64,000 nucleotides of DNA, taken from positions 1-64,000 of the forward strand of contig CALIIL010000030.1 of the NCBI GenBank assembly GCA_938017685.1, in the 5' to 3' direction. The notes under the pieces were generated by a model that did no database searches, was not told where the DNA came from, and saw only the letters and a list, made by a program, of their open reading frames with translations. Each line of letters opens with the position of its first letter. Within the stretch, counting starts at the first letter, position 1. The translations under genes and the position numbers were made by a program. The stretch is from an uncultured Chitinophagaceae bacterium (GTDB lineage: Bacteria > Bacteroidota > Bacteroidia > Chitinophagales > Chitinophagaceae). This document shows positions 50,507-58,359 of this stretch, piece after piece.

Positions 50507-52234
50507 ATGTTACGCTTTCAACATCAAGAATATTTTATTCTATTGCTTTTAGTAGTAATAGCAGTTGTTGTGTACTTCATGTATCAGCTGCAACGTAAAA
50601 AGAAAATTACCAAGCTTGGTGATCAAAAGCTGGTTGAAAGCCTAACCCCAAGTTATAGTGCATTACTCAATAAAGTAAAATTTATATTTCTTGCCTTGGC
50701 CTTATTCTTTGGTGTAATTGGTCTGGCCAACTTACAAAAAAGTGGTGAGGTACAGCAAGTAGCTCAGAAAGGTATTGATGTAGTTATTGCATTAGATGTA
50801 AGCAACAGTATGTACGCGCAAGACTTAAAACCAAGCCGATTAGAAAAAGCAAAATTATTTACCAATAAACTCATTGATGGTTTAAGCAGTAATCGTTTGG
50901 CATTTATCCTTTTTGCTGGGCGTCCATATTTATCAGTTCCCTTAACGTCTGATGTTGAAGCATTAAAAATGAACTTAAGCCTAGCTTCTCCAGAGCAAGT
51001 ACCAACACAAGGAACGGTATTGGGTGATGCACTGCAAATGGCTCGCGAAACATTCAATACAAAGGATGCTAAACACAAAGCCGTAATCGTTATTTCTGAT
51101 GGAGAAGATCACGATGAAAAAGCACTAAACGAAGTAAAAAAATTAAGCGAAGAAGGAATAACTATTTGTACCATTGGAATTGGTTCAGAACAAGGAGCCC
51201 CTATTCCATTACCCAATAACGAAGGCTTTAAAAAAGACGGAGAAGGTAAAGAAATTATTTCTAAAATGAATGAAGAGGAACTCCAAAAACTAGCTGATGT
51301 AGGCAATGGCATGTACATACGCTTAAACAATATTACAAGTGATGTTGCATCCTTGAAGAATCAATTAGAACAAATTGAAAAAAGTGATTTGGGTAATAGT
51401 CGCTTTACGAACTACAGCTCCTACTTCCAGTATTTCTTAGCGTTTATGTTATTGTTTATGCTTATCGAATTTTTCATGCCCAATAAAAAAAGTGGTAAGC
51501 GATTGCGTACAGCATTTCATCTATTATTATTGATGATCTTACCTCAAATTGTAAGCGCGCAAACTGCTACTGACCGTAATATTTATAAAGGAAATGAATT
51601 TTATAAAAAAGGAAAATACACCGAAGCCCTAGCAGAATATCAAAAAGCAGCAAAGAAAAAAGAGAACAAAAAAACAGCTGACTTTAATATGGGTAACAGC
51701 CATTTTAAGAATAAAAATAGTGAGGAAGCTATTAAAAAATTTAATCTAGTTGGCGCCAGTGCTATTAATAAGAAGGTTGGCGCCGCTGCGTATCATAACG
51801 CAGGTAATGTGAGGGCTCAAGAGCAAAAATGGCAAGAAGCAATTAATTACTATAAAGCCTCTTTAAAGAAAAATCCTACCAGCGCAGAAACAAAATATAA
51901 CCTTGCCTACGCACAACAAAAACTAAAGCAAGAACAAAAGAAAAAAGATCAAGACGATAAGAAAAAAGACGACAAAAAGAAGGATAAGGATAAAGACAAA
52001 AAAGAAGAACCTAAGAAACCAAAAGACGACAAAAATAGTGAAGATAAAAACAAAGAAGACAAGCCTGAAGACAAAAAAGAGAAAGAACAACAAAAACCTA
52101 AACCGCAACCAAGCAAAATAAGCAAAGACCAAGCCGATAAAATATTAGATGCTCTAGGACGTGAAGAAAAAAAGATCAAAGACAAAAAAGAAAAAGGCAA
52201 GGCGGAGCGTCGCATGCTAGAAAAGGACTGGTAA
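50507..52234 (+). CDS. BatB-BatC fusion: VWA membrane protein with TPR and charged tail
   Basis: A 575-aa protein. Helices at about 8-27 and 58-77 flank a VWA domain ('DVVIALDVSNSMYAQDLKPSRLEKAK', MIDAS DxSxS; 'AVIVISDGEDHDEKAL'), with a third helix near 308-326, as in BatB. Without a stop the frame runs into 'KRLRTAFHLLLLMILPQIVSAQ', a signal-peptide-like stretch. TPR-like repeats ('YKGNEFYKKGKYTEALAEYQKAA', 'AAYHNAGNVRAQEQKWQEAINYYKASLKKNP') and a Lys/Asp/Glu-rich tail follow, as in BatC. The two genes are usually separate. Bat proteins take part in oxidative-stress tolerance and envelope integrity. Confidence 0.85.
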   Translation: MLRFQHQEYFILLLLVVIAVVVYFMYQLQRKKKITKLGDQKLVESLTPSYSALLNKVKFIFLALALFFGVIGLANLQKSGEVQQVAQKGIDVVIALDVSNSMYAQDLKPSRLEKAKLFTNKLIDGLSSNRLAFILFAGRPYLSVPLTSDVEALKMNLSLASPEQVPTQGTVLGDALQMARETFNTKDAKHKAVIVISDGEDHDEKALNEVKKLSEEGITICTIGIGSEQGAPIPLPNNEGFKKDGEGKEIISKMNEEELQKLADVGNGMYIRLNNITSDVASLKNQLEQIEKSDLGNSRFTNYSSYFQYFLAFMLLFMLIEFFMPNKKSGKRLRTAFHLLLLMILPQIVSAQTATDRNIYKGNEFYKKGKYTEALAEYQKAAKKKENKKTADFNMGNSHFKNKNSEEAIKKFNLVGASAINKKVGAAAYHNAGNVRAQEQKWQEAINYYKASLKKNPTSAETKYNLAYAQQKLKQEQKKKDQDDKKKDDKKKDKDKDKKEEPKKPKDDKNSEDKNKEDKPEDKKEKEQQKPKPQPSKISKDQADKILDALGREEKKIKDKKEKGKAERRMLEKDW

Positions 52235-52275
52235 TATTAAATACCCTTTATTCATAATCATACTAAATTATTTAC

Positions 52276-52671
52276 ATGCGCATATTTATTACCCTACTTA
52301 TAATAGTAGCTTCCATTGGCACCGTATCATCTCAGCATATCATTGCGGATAGCCCATATAAATCTGGCGCAAGCTTCCCAGGAGGCATGGACAGTTTGAA
52401 TAGTTTTTTAGCCAAGAATATCAAATACCCTAAATATTTAAAGGATAGAAAAAAAGAATTAGAAGAAATAGTGATTATAGAGTTTACCGTAAAACGCGAT
52501 GGTTGGATTGAAGATATAAATATCCGCAAGGGGAAAAATGCAGCCTTTAAAAAAGAAGCCAGACGTCTTGTAAGAGAAATGCCACGTTGGAAACCTGCCG
52601 AGATGGAAGGCAAAGTAGTCAATGAAACAATTATCCTTCCCATCCGATTTAAACTCGAATTTGAAGATTAG
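52276..52671 (+). CDS. TonB C-terminal-domain protein
   Basis: A 131-aa protein with a signal peptide (IASIGTVSSQ region) and a TonB-C fold: 'SFPGGMDSLNSFLAKNIKYPKYLK', 'EIVIIEFTVKRDGWIEDINIRKGKNAAFKKEARRLVREMPRWKPAEMEGK'. It lacks the N-terminal membrane anchor and proline stretch of full TonB, so it is a soluble periplasmic variant, common in Bacteroidota. A related gene follows directly. Confidence 0.8.
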   Translation: MRIFITLLIIVASIGTVSSQHIIADSPYKSGASFPGGMDSLNSFLAKNIKYPKYLKDRKKELEEIVIIEFTVKRDGWIEDINIRKGKNAAFKKEARRLVREMPRWKPAEMEGKVVNETIILPIRFKLEFED

Positions 52672-52700
52672 ACTTATCTTTAAATAAGAAATATGAGCAG

Positions 52701-53102
52701 ATGCTATTAAAGAAACTATCATTACTATTTAGCCTTTTATTACTTACACAATTCTCTTTTGCCCAAATACAAAGTGAAGAAAAAGTATTTGAATTTGTAG
52801 AAAGTATGCCGACATTCCTCGGTGGTGAAGCGGCTATGTATACTTACCTTGGTAATAATATTAACTTTCCCAGATCTGTTCAAGAAGACAGTACGTTCTC
52901 TGGAGAAACGGTATATATTAACTTTGTTGTAAACAAAAAAGGAGAAATAACACGAGCCAAAATAAAGAAAGAAAACTGCATCCCGTGTGCTAAAGAAGCT
53001 TTAAGAATAGTAAAAAAAATGCCTAGATGGAAAGCCGGTATGCAAAACGGCAGAGCTGTTAAGGTACGTTACACATTACCCATTCAATTTCTAACTGAAT
53101 AA
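52701..53102 (+). CDS. TonB C-terminal-domain protein, paralogue
   Basis: A 133-aa protein with signal peptide (LSLLFSLLLLTQFSFAQ) and the same domain ('TFLGGEAAMYTYLGNNINFPRSVQ', 'VYINFVVNKKGEITRAKIKKENCIPCAKEALRIVKKMPRWKAGMQNGR'). It differs by a CIPC pair that could form a disulphide. Probably a tandem duplicate of the preceding gene; the two are 29 bp apart. A near-consensus box (TATCTTTA) lies before it. Confidence 0.8.
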   Translation: MLLKKLSLLFSLLLLTQFSFAQIQSEEKVFEFVESMPTFLGGEAAMYTYLGNNINFPRSVQEDSTFSGETVYINFVVNKKGEITRAKIKKENCIPCAKEALRIVKKMPRWKAGMQNGRAVKVRYTLPIQFLTE

Positions 53103-53106
53103 AACA

Positions 53107-53775
53107 CTACTTAATAATCTTAGCACTAATAATGCGCACGTCTTTATAAGGTCTATTCGTTTTATCTCTTGGCACGCTCGCAATTCTTGTAATAACATCT
53201 AGGCCTTCAATAACCTCGCCATAGACAGTATATTCGTTATCCAAGTGTGGTGTACCGCCAATGGTCATATAAAGCTTTCGTTGTGCATCAGTATATTTTA
53301 GATTTTTTTGCTTTTCTAAATTAGCTAACTCACTCGCATTATACGTTTTACCACCCACTATATAGAACTGACAACCGCTACTTGCTTTTTCTGGATTACC
53401 ATCACGAGCTGCTGCCAAGGCGCCTTTCTTATGAATATATTTTTCTACCATAAACTCTGCCGGCACTCTATAACCAACGCTTCCACTACCTAGTGCTTTA
53501 CCAGCGGGAGCCGTTTTACTTTGAGGGTCCCCTCCTTGTATCATGAAGTTTGGAATAACTCTGTGAAACAATAAACTGTCGTATAAGCCTTGCTTAACCA
53601 ACTTAATAAAGTTGTTAGCGTGTTGTGGCACATCACTATATAGCAATAACGTAATATTCCCTTCGGTCGTTTCCATTGTTACTTTGGTATTTTCTTGTTG
53701 CTTTTGCTTGCCTTTAAATATGGAGCAAGAAGCCAAAGACAGAACAAATACGGAGAGTAGCAATATATTTTTCAT
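53107..53775 (-). CDS. Lipoprotein cyclophilin-type peptidyl-prolyl isomerase
   Basis: The ATG at 53775 (MKNILLLSVFVLSLASCSIF) starts a lipoprotein signal (LASC); the track start at 53826 is upstream of the promoter box at 53805-53812. About 222 aa. Cyclophilin motifs: 'FIKLVKQGLYDSLLFHRVIPNFMIQGGDP' (catalytic Arg in FHR), 'ASSGCQFYIV' and 'LDNEYTVYGEVIEGLDVI'. It would speed proline cis-trans turnover of proteins in the periplasm or at the outer membrane. Confidence 0.92.
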   Translation of the reverse strand: MKNILLLSVFVLSLASCSIFKGKQKQQENTKVTMETTEGNITLLLYSDVPQHANNFIKLVKQGLYDSLLFHRVIPNFMIQGGDPQSKTAPAGKALGSGSVGYRVPAEFMVEKYIHKKGALAAARDGNPEKASSGCQFYIVGGKTYNASELANLEKQKNLKYTDAQRKLYMTIGGTPHLDNEYTVYGEVIEGLDVITRIASVPRDKTNRPYKDVRIISAKIIK

Positions 53776-53804
53776 GATGTCGTTTTTAATAAAAATAATC
53801 GAGG

Positions 53805-53812
53805 CAAATATA
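53805..53812 (-). promoter_or_regulatory. -7 box TATATTTG (minus strand)
   Basis: CAAATATA on the plus strand is an exact TAnnTTTG on the minus strand, 29 nt before the isomerase ATG, so this mRNA has a short leader. Confidence 0.65.
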
Positions 53813-53856
53813 ATGAGTTTTAGCAATGCTTAAGTAAAAAGTTAATGCCAAAACTT

Positions 53857-53864
53857 TACCTTTG
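53857..53864 (+). promoter_or_regulatory. -7 box TACCTTTG
   Basis: Exact TAnnTTTG, 5 nt before the nadC ATG (53870); a leaderless transcript is likely. Confidence 0.7.
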
Positions 53865-53869
53865 AGCTA

Positions 53870-54706
53870 ATGGATTTAAATCAATTTATAAAGCAAGCAC
53901 TTGAAGAAGATATACGCGATGGAGATCATAGCACGCTATGTTGCATCCCTGCTGATATTGAAGATGAGGCTGTTCTTAAGATTAAAGAAGATGGAATTAT
54001 TGCTGGTCTAGAAATTGCGGAAAAAATATTCAAATACGTGCAGCCCGATTGTGAAATCATTTTTAGCAAAAAAGATGGCGACCAAGTAAAAAATGGTGAA
54101 GAGGCGTTTCGTATAAAAGCAAAGACTAGAACCTTATTAAGTACTGAGCGATTAGTATTAAATATTATGCAACGTATGAGCGGTATTGCATCACTAACCC
54201 ATCAATACGCACATAAAGTATCAGATACGACAACCAAATTATTGGATACTAGAAAAACAACGCCACTCTTCCGATGGTTTCAAAAAGAAGCGGTAAAAAT
54301 TGGTGGAGGTCATAATCACAGAATGGGCCTATACGATATGATTATGCTCAAGGATAATCACATTGATTTTTGCGGAGGTATTGAAAAAGCGATTGATAAA
54401 GCCAATGAATACTTAAGCGAAAAAAAATTAGACATCAAAATTGAAGTAGAGACACGCGACCTTGAAGACGTGAAAAAAGTTATGGCGCATGGTGGTGTTC
54501 ATAGAATTATGCTAGATAATTTTAGCCCAGACCAGATAAGAGAGGCGCTTACAATTATTGATAAAAAATATGAAACAGAGGCCAGCGGCGGCATTGAAAT
54601 TGATACTATAGCTGCATATGCGGCAACAGGAGTAGACTATATATCAAGTGGCGCCATCATACATCATGCCACGAGTATGGATTTAAGTTTAAAAGCAGTA
54701 AAATAA
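53870..54706 (+). CDS. nadC: Quinolinate phosphoribosyltransferase (decarboxylating)
   Basis: A 278-aa protein of family length. Signatures: 'EEDIRDGDHST', 'TLLSTERLVLNIMQRMSGIASLTHQYA', 'KLLDTRKTTPLFRWFQKEAVKIGGGHNHRMGLYDMIMLKDNHI', 'IEVETRDLEDVKK', 'RIMLDNFSP', 'ASGGI'. It makes nicotinate mononucleotide from quinolinate in NAD synthesis. Followed without a gap by the SUI1 gene (TAATG overlap). Confidence 0.97.
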   Translation: MDLNQFIKQALEEDIRDGDHSTLCCIPADIEDEAVLKIKEDGIIAGLEIAEKIFKYVQPDCEIIFSKKDGDQVKNGEEAFRIKAKTRTLLSTERLVLNIMQRMSGIASLTHQYAHKVSDTTTKLLDTRKTTPLFRWFQKEAVKIGGGHNHRMGLYDMIMLKDNHIDFCGGIEKAIDKANEYLSEKKLDIKIEVETRDLEDVKKVMAHGGVHRIMLDNFSPDQIREALTIIDKKYETEASGGIEIDTIAAYAATGVDYISSGAIIHHATSMDLSLKAVK

Positions 54707-55038
54707 TGAGCAAAAAAAACCGTTCTAATAATGGCATAGTATACAGTACCAACTCAGATTGGCAGCCAGATGATAATGCTGAAGAAACACCAGGACCAGC
54801 ACCAAGTGAACAAACGCTTTATGTAAGGTTTGAAACAAAGCATCGCGGAGGCAAAACCGTAACCGTTGTTTATGATTTTGAAGGGAATGATACGGAAGGG
54901 AAAGAGCTAACCAAAACTTTGAAACAAAAATGCGGGACAGGGGGTAGTTTTAAAGAAGGTGAAATTATTATACAAGGTAAAGCAGTTGATAAAGTAAAAA
55001 CTGAATTGACTAAACTCGGTTATAACGTAAAAGGATAA
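54706..55038 (+). CDS. SUI1/YciH-type translation initiation factor-like protein
   Basis: A 110-aa protein: 'VRFETKHRGGKTVTVVYDFEGNDTEGKELTKTLKQKCGTGGSFKEGEIIIQGKAVDKVKTELTKLGY' is the eIF1/SUI1 fold (KxRxGKxVT, KxKCGxGG, IQG). Bacterial YciH proteins bind the ribosome and influence start-site fidelity. Start overlaps the nadC stop, and its stop overlaps the next gene, a three-gene unit. Confidence 0.92.
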   Translation: MSKKNRSNNGIVYSTNSDWQPDDNAEETPGPAPSEQTLYVRFETKHRGGKTVTVVYDFEGNDTEGKELTKTLKQKCGTGGSFKEGEIIIQGKAVDKVKTELTKLGYNVKG

Positions 55039-55619
55039 TGATGAAAGTACAAAAGAAGGTAAGTGTTAGAGTTATAGCGGTTGCTATTATTTGTATATCT
55101 ATTAGTGCCTGTGGCAAAAAGAAAAAATATAATGGTGATAGTCGAGTAAACTATCCGGATATTGAATTGGTATTAAGCGATTACTTAGATATGGAAGCTC
55201 CATTGATGTATAATAAGTATGTAAATGACAATGGAAGCAAAGACAGCAGCAAAGTGCCAGATAATAAAATGCCTTGGACAGATATTAAAGAATTATTTAA
55301 AGAGGCTAACATACAAGACAAATCCTTAGATAAAAAGTACTTGATAGATATTACTCATGATACAGCTACCCATGCAATGACCCTGCACTACAGCGCGATG
55401 GATCCGAGCTTATATACCCAAAGTATAAGTATCATATCAAGCGATGACGACCGATCACTCAGAAGCCTTTATATCGAAACCAGCGATCCAGGTTGGATTA
55501 GTAGTACCCACCAACGTATATTATTTATTCCGGAGCGCACCTTACAGATTCAGGAACAAGTAAAGCGACTTTTCTCAAAAGAGAAAACGGTTATAACTAC
55601 CTATAAATTTCCAATTTAA
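55038..55619 (+). CDS. Hypothetical lipoprotein
   Basis: A 193-aa protein with a lipoprotein signal ('VRVIAVAIICISISAC', lipobox SISAC). The mature part is soluble with one likely sandwich of strands ('YLIDITHDTATHAMTLHYSAMD', 'YTQSISIISSDDDRSLRSLYIETSD'). No family recognised. It shares a transcript with nadC and the SUI1 gene but nothing links it to those functions. Confidence 0.65.
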   Translation: MMKVQKKVSVRVIAVAIICISISACGKKKKYNGDSRVNYPDIELVLSDYLDMEAPLMYNKYVNDNGSKDSSKVPDNKMPWTDIKELFKEANIQDKSLDKKYLIDITHDTATHAMTLHYSAMDPSLYTQSISIISSDDDRSLRSLYIETSDPGWISSTHQRILFIPERTLQIQEQVKRLFSKEKTVITTYKFPI

Positions 55620-55650
55620 AGACAAATGTCTTATCTTTGTAGACAAATGT
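55620..55650 (+). promoter_or_regulatory. Promoter and operator of the RES toxin-antitoxin operon
   Basis: An exact -7 box TATCTTTG (55632-55639) is bracketed by two copies of AGACAAATGT (55620-55629 and 55641-55650), spaced 21 bp, two turns of helix. The second copy includes the antitoxin ATG. This fits autorepression by the DNA-binding antitoxin. Confidence 0.65.
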
Positions 55651-56087
55651 ACAAAGGTAAAGAAAATACAATAGCCGAAGAAGTAGCCGTAGCTTACGAA
55701 CGAGTATTTGACAGTCGCTTAGAGCTTATACAATCCATCAAGCGCGGTATTTCATACAAGCTATTTGCATACATTAAGAACCGAGCTCCATTTTCTGACA
55801 AAGAATGGGCTAGCTTCCTAGATATCTCTGAGAAGTCATTACAACGTTATGCCCTTTCCAAGAACCATACCTTTAAGTCGTCTCATGCCGAAAAAATACT
55901 AGAAGTAGCCGAAGTATGTGATGCAGGCCTAGAGATATTTCAAGACAAAGAAAGTTTTTACGAATGGCTCATGGAGGATAGTATTGCTTTTGACAATCTA
56001 CAACCTATGCACTTTATGGATACTTCTTATGGTATGCAATTAATTATTCATCAGTTGGGGCGTTATGCGCACGGCATTTTTGCATAG
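55647..56087 (+). CDS. Xre/MbcA/ParS-family antitoxin (DUF2384)
   Basis: The ATG at 55647 (MYKGKENTIAEEV) lies after the promoter box; the track's ATG at 55626 precedes it and cannot be used from this promoter. About 146 aa. N-terminal helix-turn-helix ('FSDKEWASFLDISEKSLQRYALSKNHTF') and a C-terminal toxin-binding domain ('ADVCDAG-like VAEVCDAGLEIFQDKESFYEWL', 'MQLIIHQLGRYAHGIFA'). It should bind and neutralise the RES toxin and repress the operon. 8 bp to the toxin gene. Confidence 0.85.
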   Translation: MYKGKENTIAEEVAVAYERVFDSRLELIQSIKRGISYKLFAYIKNRAPFSDKEWASFLDISEKSLQRYALSKNHTFKSSHAEKILEVAEVCDAGLEIFQDKESFYEWLMEDSIAFDNLQPMHFMDTSYGMQLIIHQLGRYAHGIFA

Positions 56088-56095
56088 GAATAATT

Positions 56096-56557
56096 ATGTG
56101 GGCCTACCGACTAACTCCTGAAAAATATGCAAATGAATTAAGTGGTGTAGGTGCAAGCTTATACGGCGGCCGCTGGAATGAATTGGGTGTAGAAATGATA
56201 TACTGCGCCGAACATGCTTCATTAGCTTTATGTGAGATGCTGGTACATTTAAATAAAAGATTAAAGCTCGCTCCTATTCATTTACTAAAAATTCAAATAC
56301 CAGATAAGTATCCAATACACACCATTAAAGAAAAAGACTTAAATGAACATTGGCAGCTGACAAAAAATATTAGAGACACACAACAACTCGGAACAGAATT
56401 AATTATTGACAATAAGTATTTGGCCATTAAAGTTCCATCTGCCATATTGCCTATGGAAAGTAATATTATTATTAACCCCATGCATCCAAAATTTCGGTAT
56501 GTAAAAATAGTGGAGAGCAACCCCTTTATTATAGATAGCCGATTAGTAAAAGTATAA
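56096..56557 (+). CDS. RES-domain toxin (NAD+-degrading)
   Basis: A 153-aa protein. RES family marks: 'YRLTPEKYA', 'GASLYGGRWNELGVEMIYCAEHASLALCEMLVHL' (Arg/Tyr in GGRWN, Ser in ASLAL, Glu in CEML). RES toxins deplete NAD+, causing growth arrest, and are neutralised by Xre/ParS-type antitoxins such as the preceding gene. Its stop overlaps the uvrC start by one base, so uvrC may be read with it. Confidence 0.9.
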   Translation: MWAYRLTPEKYANELSGVGASLYGGRWNELGVEMIYCAEHASLALCEMLVHLNKRLKLAPIHLLKIQIPDKYPIHTIKEKDLNEHWQLTKNIRDTQQLGTELIIDNKYLAIKVPSAILPMESNIIINPMHPKFRYVKIVESNPFIIDSRLVKV

Positions 56558-58359
56558 TGACCAAAGAAGAGTATAGCCATATTGCCCCTTCTATACCCCA
56601 CGAACCGGGTGTGTATCAATACTTTGATGCCAGTAAGAAAATAATTTATGTAGGCAAGGCCAAAGATTTACGCAAGCGCGTATCCTCTTACTTCGTAAAA
56701 AAAACACAGTACTTCAAAACAACTCGCCTGGTAAGCGAGATTGCAGAAATAAAATTTACCATTGTAAATTCTGAACATGACGCACTCCTACTAGAAAATT
56801 CATTAATTAAAAAACATCAACCTAAGTACAACATTGATCTTAAAGACGATAAGAGCTACCCACATATTGTAATAAAAAAAGAAGCTTACCCACGAGTATT
56901 CTTAACGCGAAGAAAAATAAAAGACGGGTCGGAATATATAGGACCATTTACCTCAGTAAAAAATGTGCGCGAGCTATTACAATTTATTAGAGAGACACTG
57001 CCTATTAGGACGTGCAATCTCAATTTATCGCCTAAAGAAATTGCCAAAAATAAATACAAAGCTTGCCTGCAGTATCACATAGGTAATTGTAAGGCACCTT
57101 GTATTGGATTACAAAGTGAGGAAGACTATAAGTTTCATATAGATCAAATAAAAGAAATACTCAAAGGCAAAAACAGCTCAATAGAAAAAGAGTACAAGAA
57201 ACAAATGCAGCTCTATGCTGAAGAGCTACAATTTGAAAAGGCAGAAATTGTAAAAAAGAAACTAGACTATATTAAAAACTACCAAAGCAAATCTATTGTA
57301 GCCAATACTAAAATAGATAATACGGAAATTGTTGGTGTTGTGACTAACTCAGATAAAGTATTCATTAATTATATGATGATATTTCAGGGGAATATTGTCA
57401 ACAGTTTTTCTCAATCGTTTACTAAAAAACTAGAAGAGCGCGAGGAAGATATCCTGCCCAATATTGTTCTACAACTAAGAGATAAGTTTAAAAGCGACTG
57501 CCAAGAAATTATACTTCCCTTCCCAATAGACTTACCTATTGATGTAAAACAAACCATACCTGTCGCTGGAGACAAGAAGAAACTATTAGCACTTTCTGAA
57601 AAAAATGCTACCTACCTCATTGATGAGGAAAAGCGTAAAACAATCCTGCACATTAAAGAAAAAACAGTAGACGACTTAGCCGAACTATTAGAACAGCTTC
57701 AGGAGGATTTAAGCTTACCCTTTTATCCTGATCATATTGAATGCTTTGACAACTCCAACTTTCAAGGTAGCTTTCCTGTTGCAGGCATGGTGTGTTTTAA
57801 AAATGGCTTACCATCCAAAAGCGATTATAGAAAGTATAATATTAAAACGGTAGTAGGCATTGATGATTTTGCCTCCATGACCGAAGTGGTGTTTCGCCGG
57901 TATAGTCGCTTACTACATGAGAAGCAACCGCTACCTCAACTCATTATTATTGATGGCGGTAAAGGACAATTAAATGCAGCCATTACAGCACTTAATGACT
58001 TAGAATTAATGGGCAAGATTAATGTAATAGGGTTAGCTAAGAATATTGAAGAAATATTTTTTCCTGGAGATAGCGAAAGCTTAAAACTTCCTTACCATAG
58101 TGAAAGTTTAAAATTCATACGCCGTGTACGTGATGAAGTGCATCGATTTGGTATCACCTTCCACCGTTCTAAAAGAAGTAAGGGGGTTATTAAAAATGAA
58201 TTAGAAGACATTAAAGGCATAGGCAAAAAAACAGCTATGGAACTTTTAAAAAAGTTTCGCTCGGTAAAAAAATTAAAAGAAGCCAGCGAAAAAGAAATAT
58301 CAGAAGTCGTTGGTTTTTCTAAAGCTCGGATTGTTTTAAATTATTTCAATAAAAAATAA
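56557..58359 (+). CDS. uvrC: Excinuclease ABC subunit C
   Basis: A 600-aa full-length protein. GIY-YIG nuclease domain at the N-terminus ('HEPGVYQYFDASKKIIYVGKAKDLRKRVSSYF'), UvrBC domain near 200 ('EKEYKKQMQLYAEELQFEKAEIVKKKLDYI'), RNase H-like domain ('ECFDNSNFQGSFPVAGMVCFKNG', 'IIIDGGKGQLNAA') and C-terminal helix-hairpin-helix ('LEDIKGIGKKTAMELLKKF'). It cuts on both sides of a lesion in nucleotide excision repair. Confidence 0.97.
   Translation: MTKEEYSHIAPSIPHEPGVYQYFDASKKIIYVGKAKDLRKRVSSYFVKKTQYFKTTRLVSEIAEIKFTIVNSEHDALLLENSLIKKHQPKYNIDLKDDKSYPHIVIKKEAYPRVFLTRRKIKDGSEYIGPFTSVKNVRELLQFIRETLPIRTCNLNLSPKEIAKNKYKACLQYHIGNCKAPCIGLQSEEDYKFHIDQIKEILKGKNSSIEKEYKKQMQLYAEELQFEKAEIVKKKLDYIKNYQSKSIVANTKIDNTEIVGVVTNSDKVFINYMMIFQGNIVNSFSQSFTKKLEEREEDILPNIVLQLRDKFKSDCQEIILPFPIDLPIDVKQTIPVAGDKKKLLALSEKNATYLIDEEKRKTILHIKEKTVDDLAELLEQLQEDLSLPFYPDHIECFDNSNFQGSFPVAGMVCFKNGLPSKSDYRKYNIKTVVGIDDFASMTEVVFRRYSRLLHEKQPLPQLIIIDGGKGQLNAAITALNDLELMGKINVIGLAKNIEEIFFPGDSESLKLPYHSESLKFIRRVRDEVHRFGITFHRSKRSKGVIKNELEDIKGIGKKTAMELLKKFRSVKKLKEASEKEISEVVGFSKARIVLNYFNKK

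Noticed and set aside
51923-52215. Very hydrophobic minus-strand ORFs opposite the Bat gene tail.
   Set aside because: They are antisense reflections of a Lys/Asp/Glu-rich coding region.
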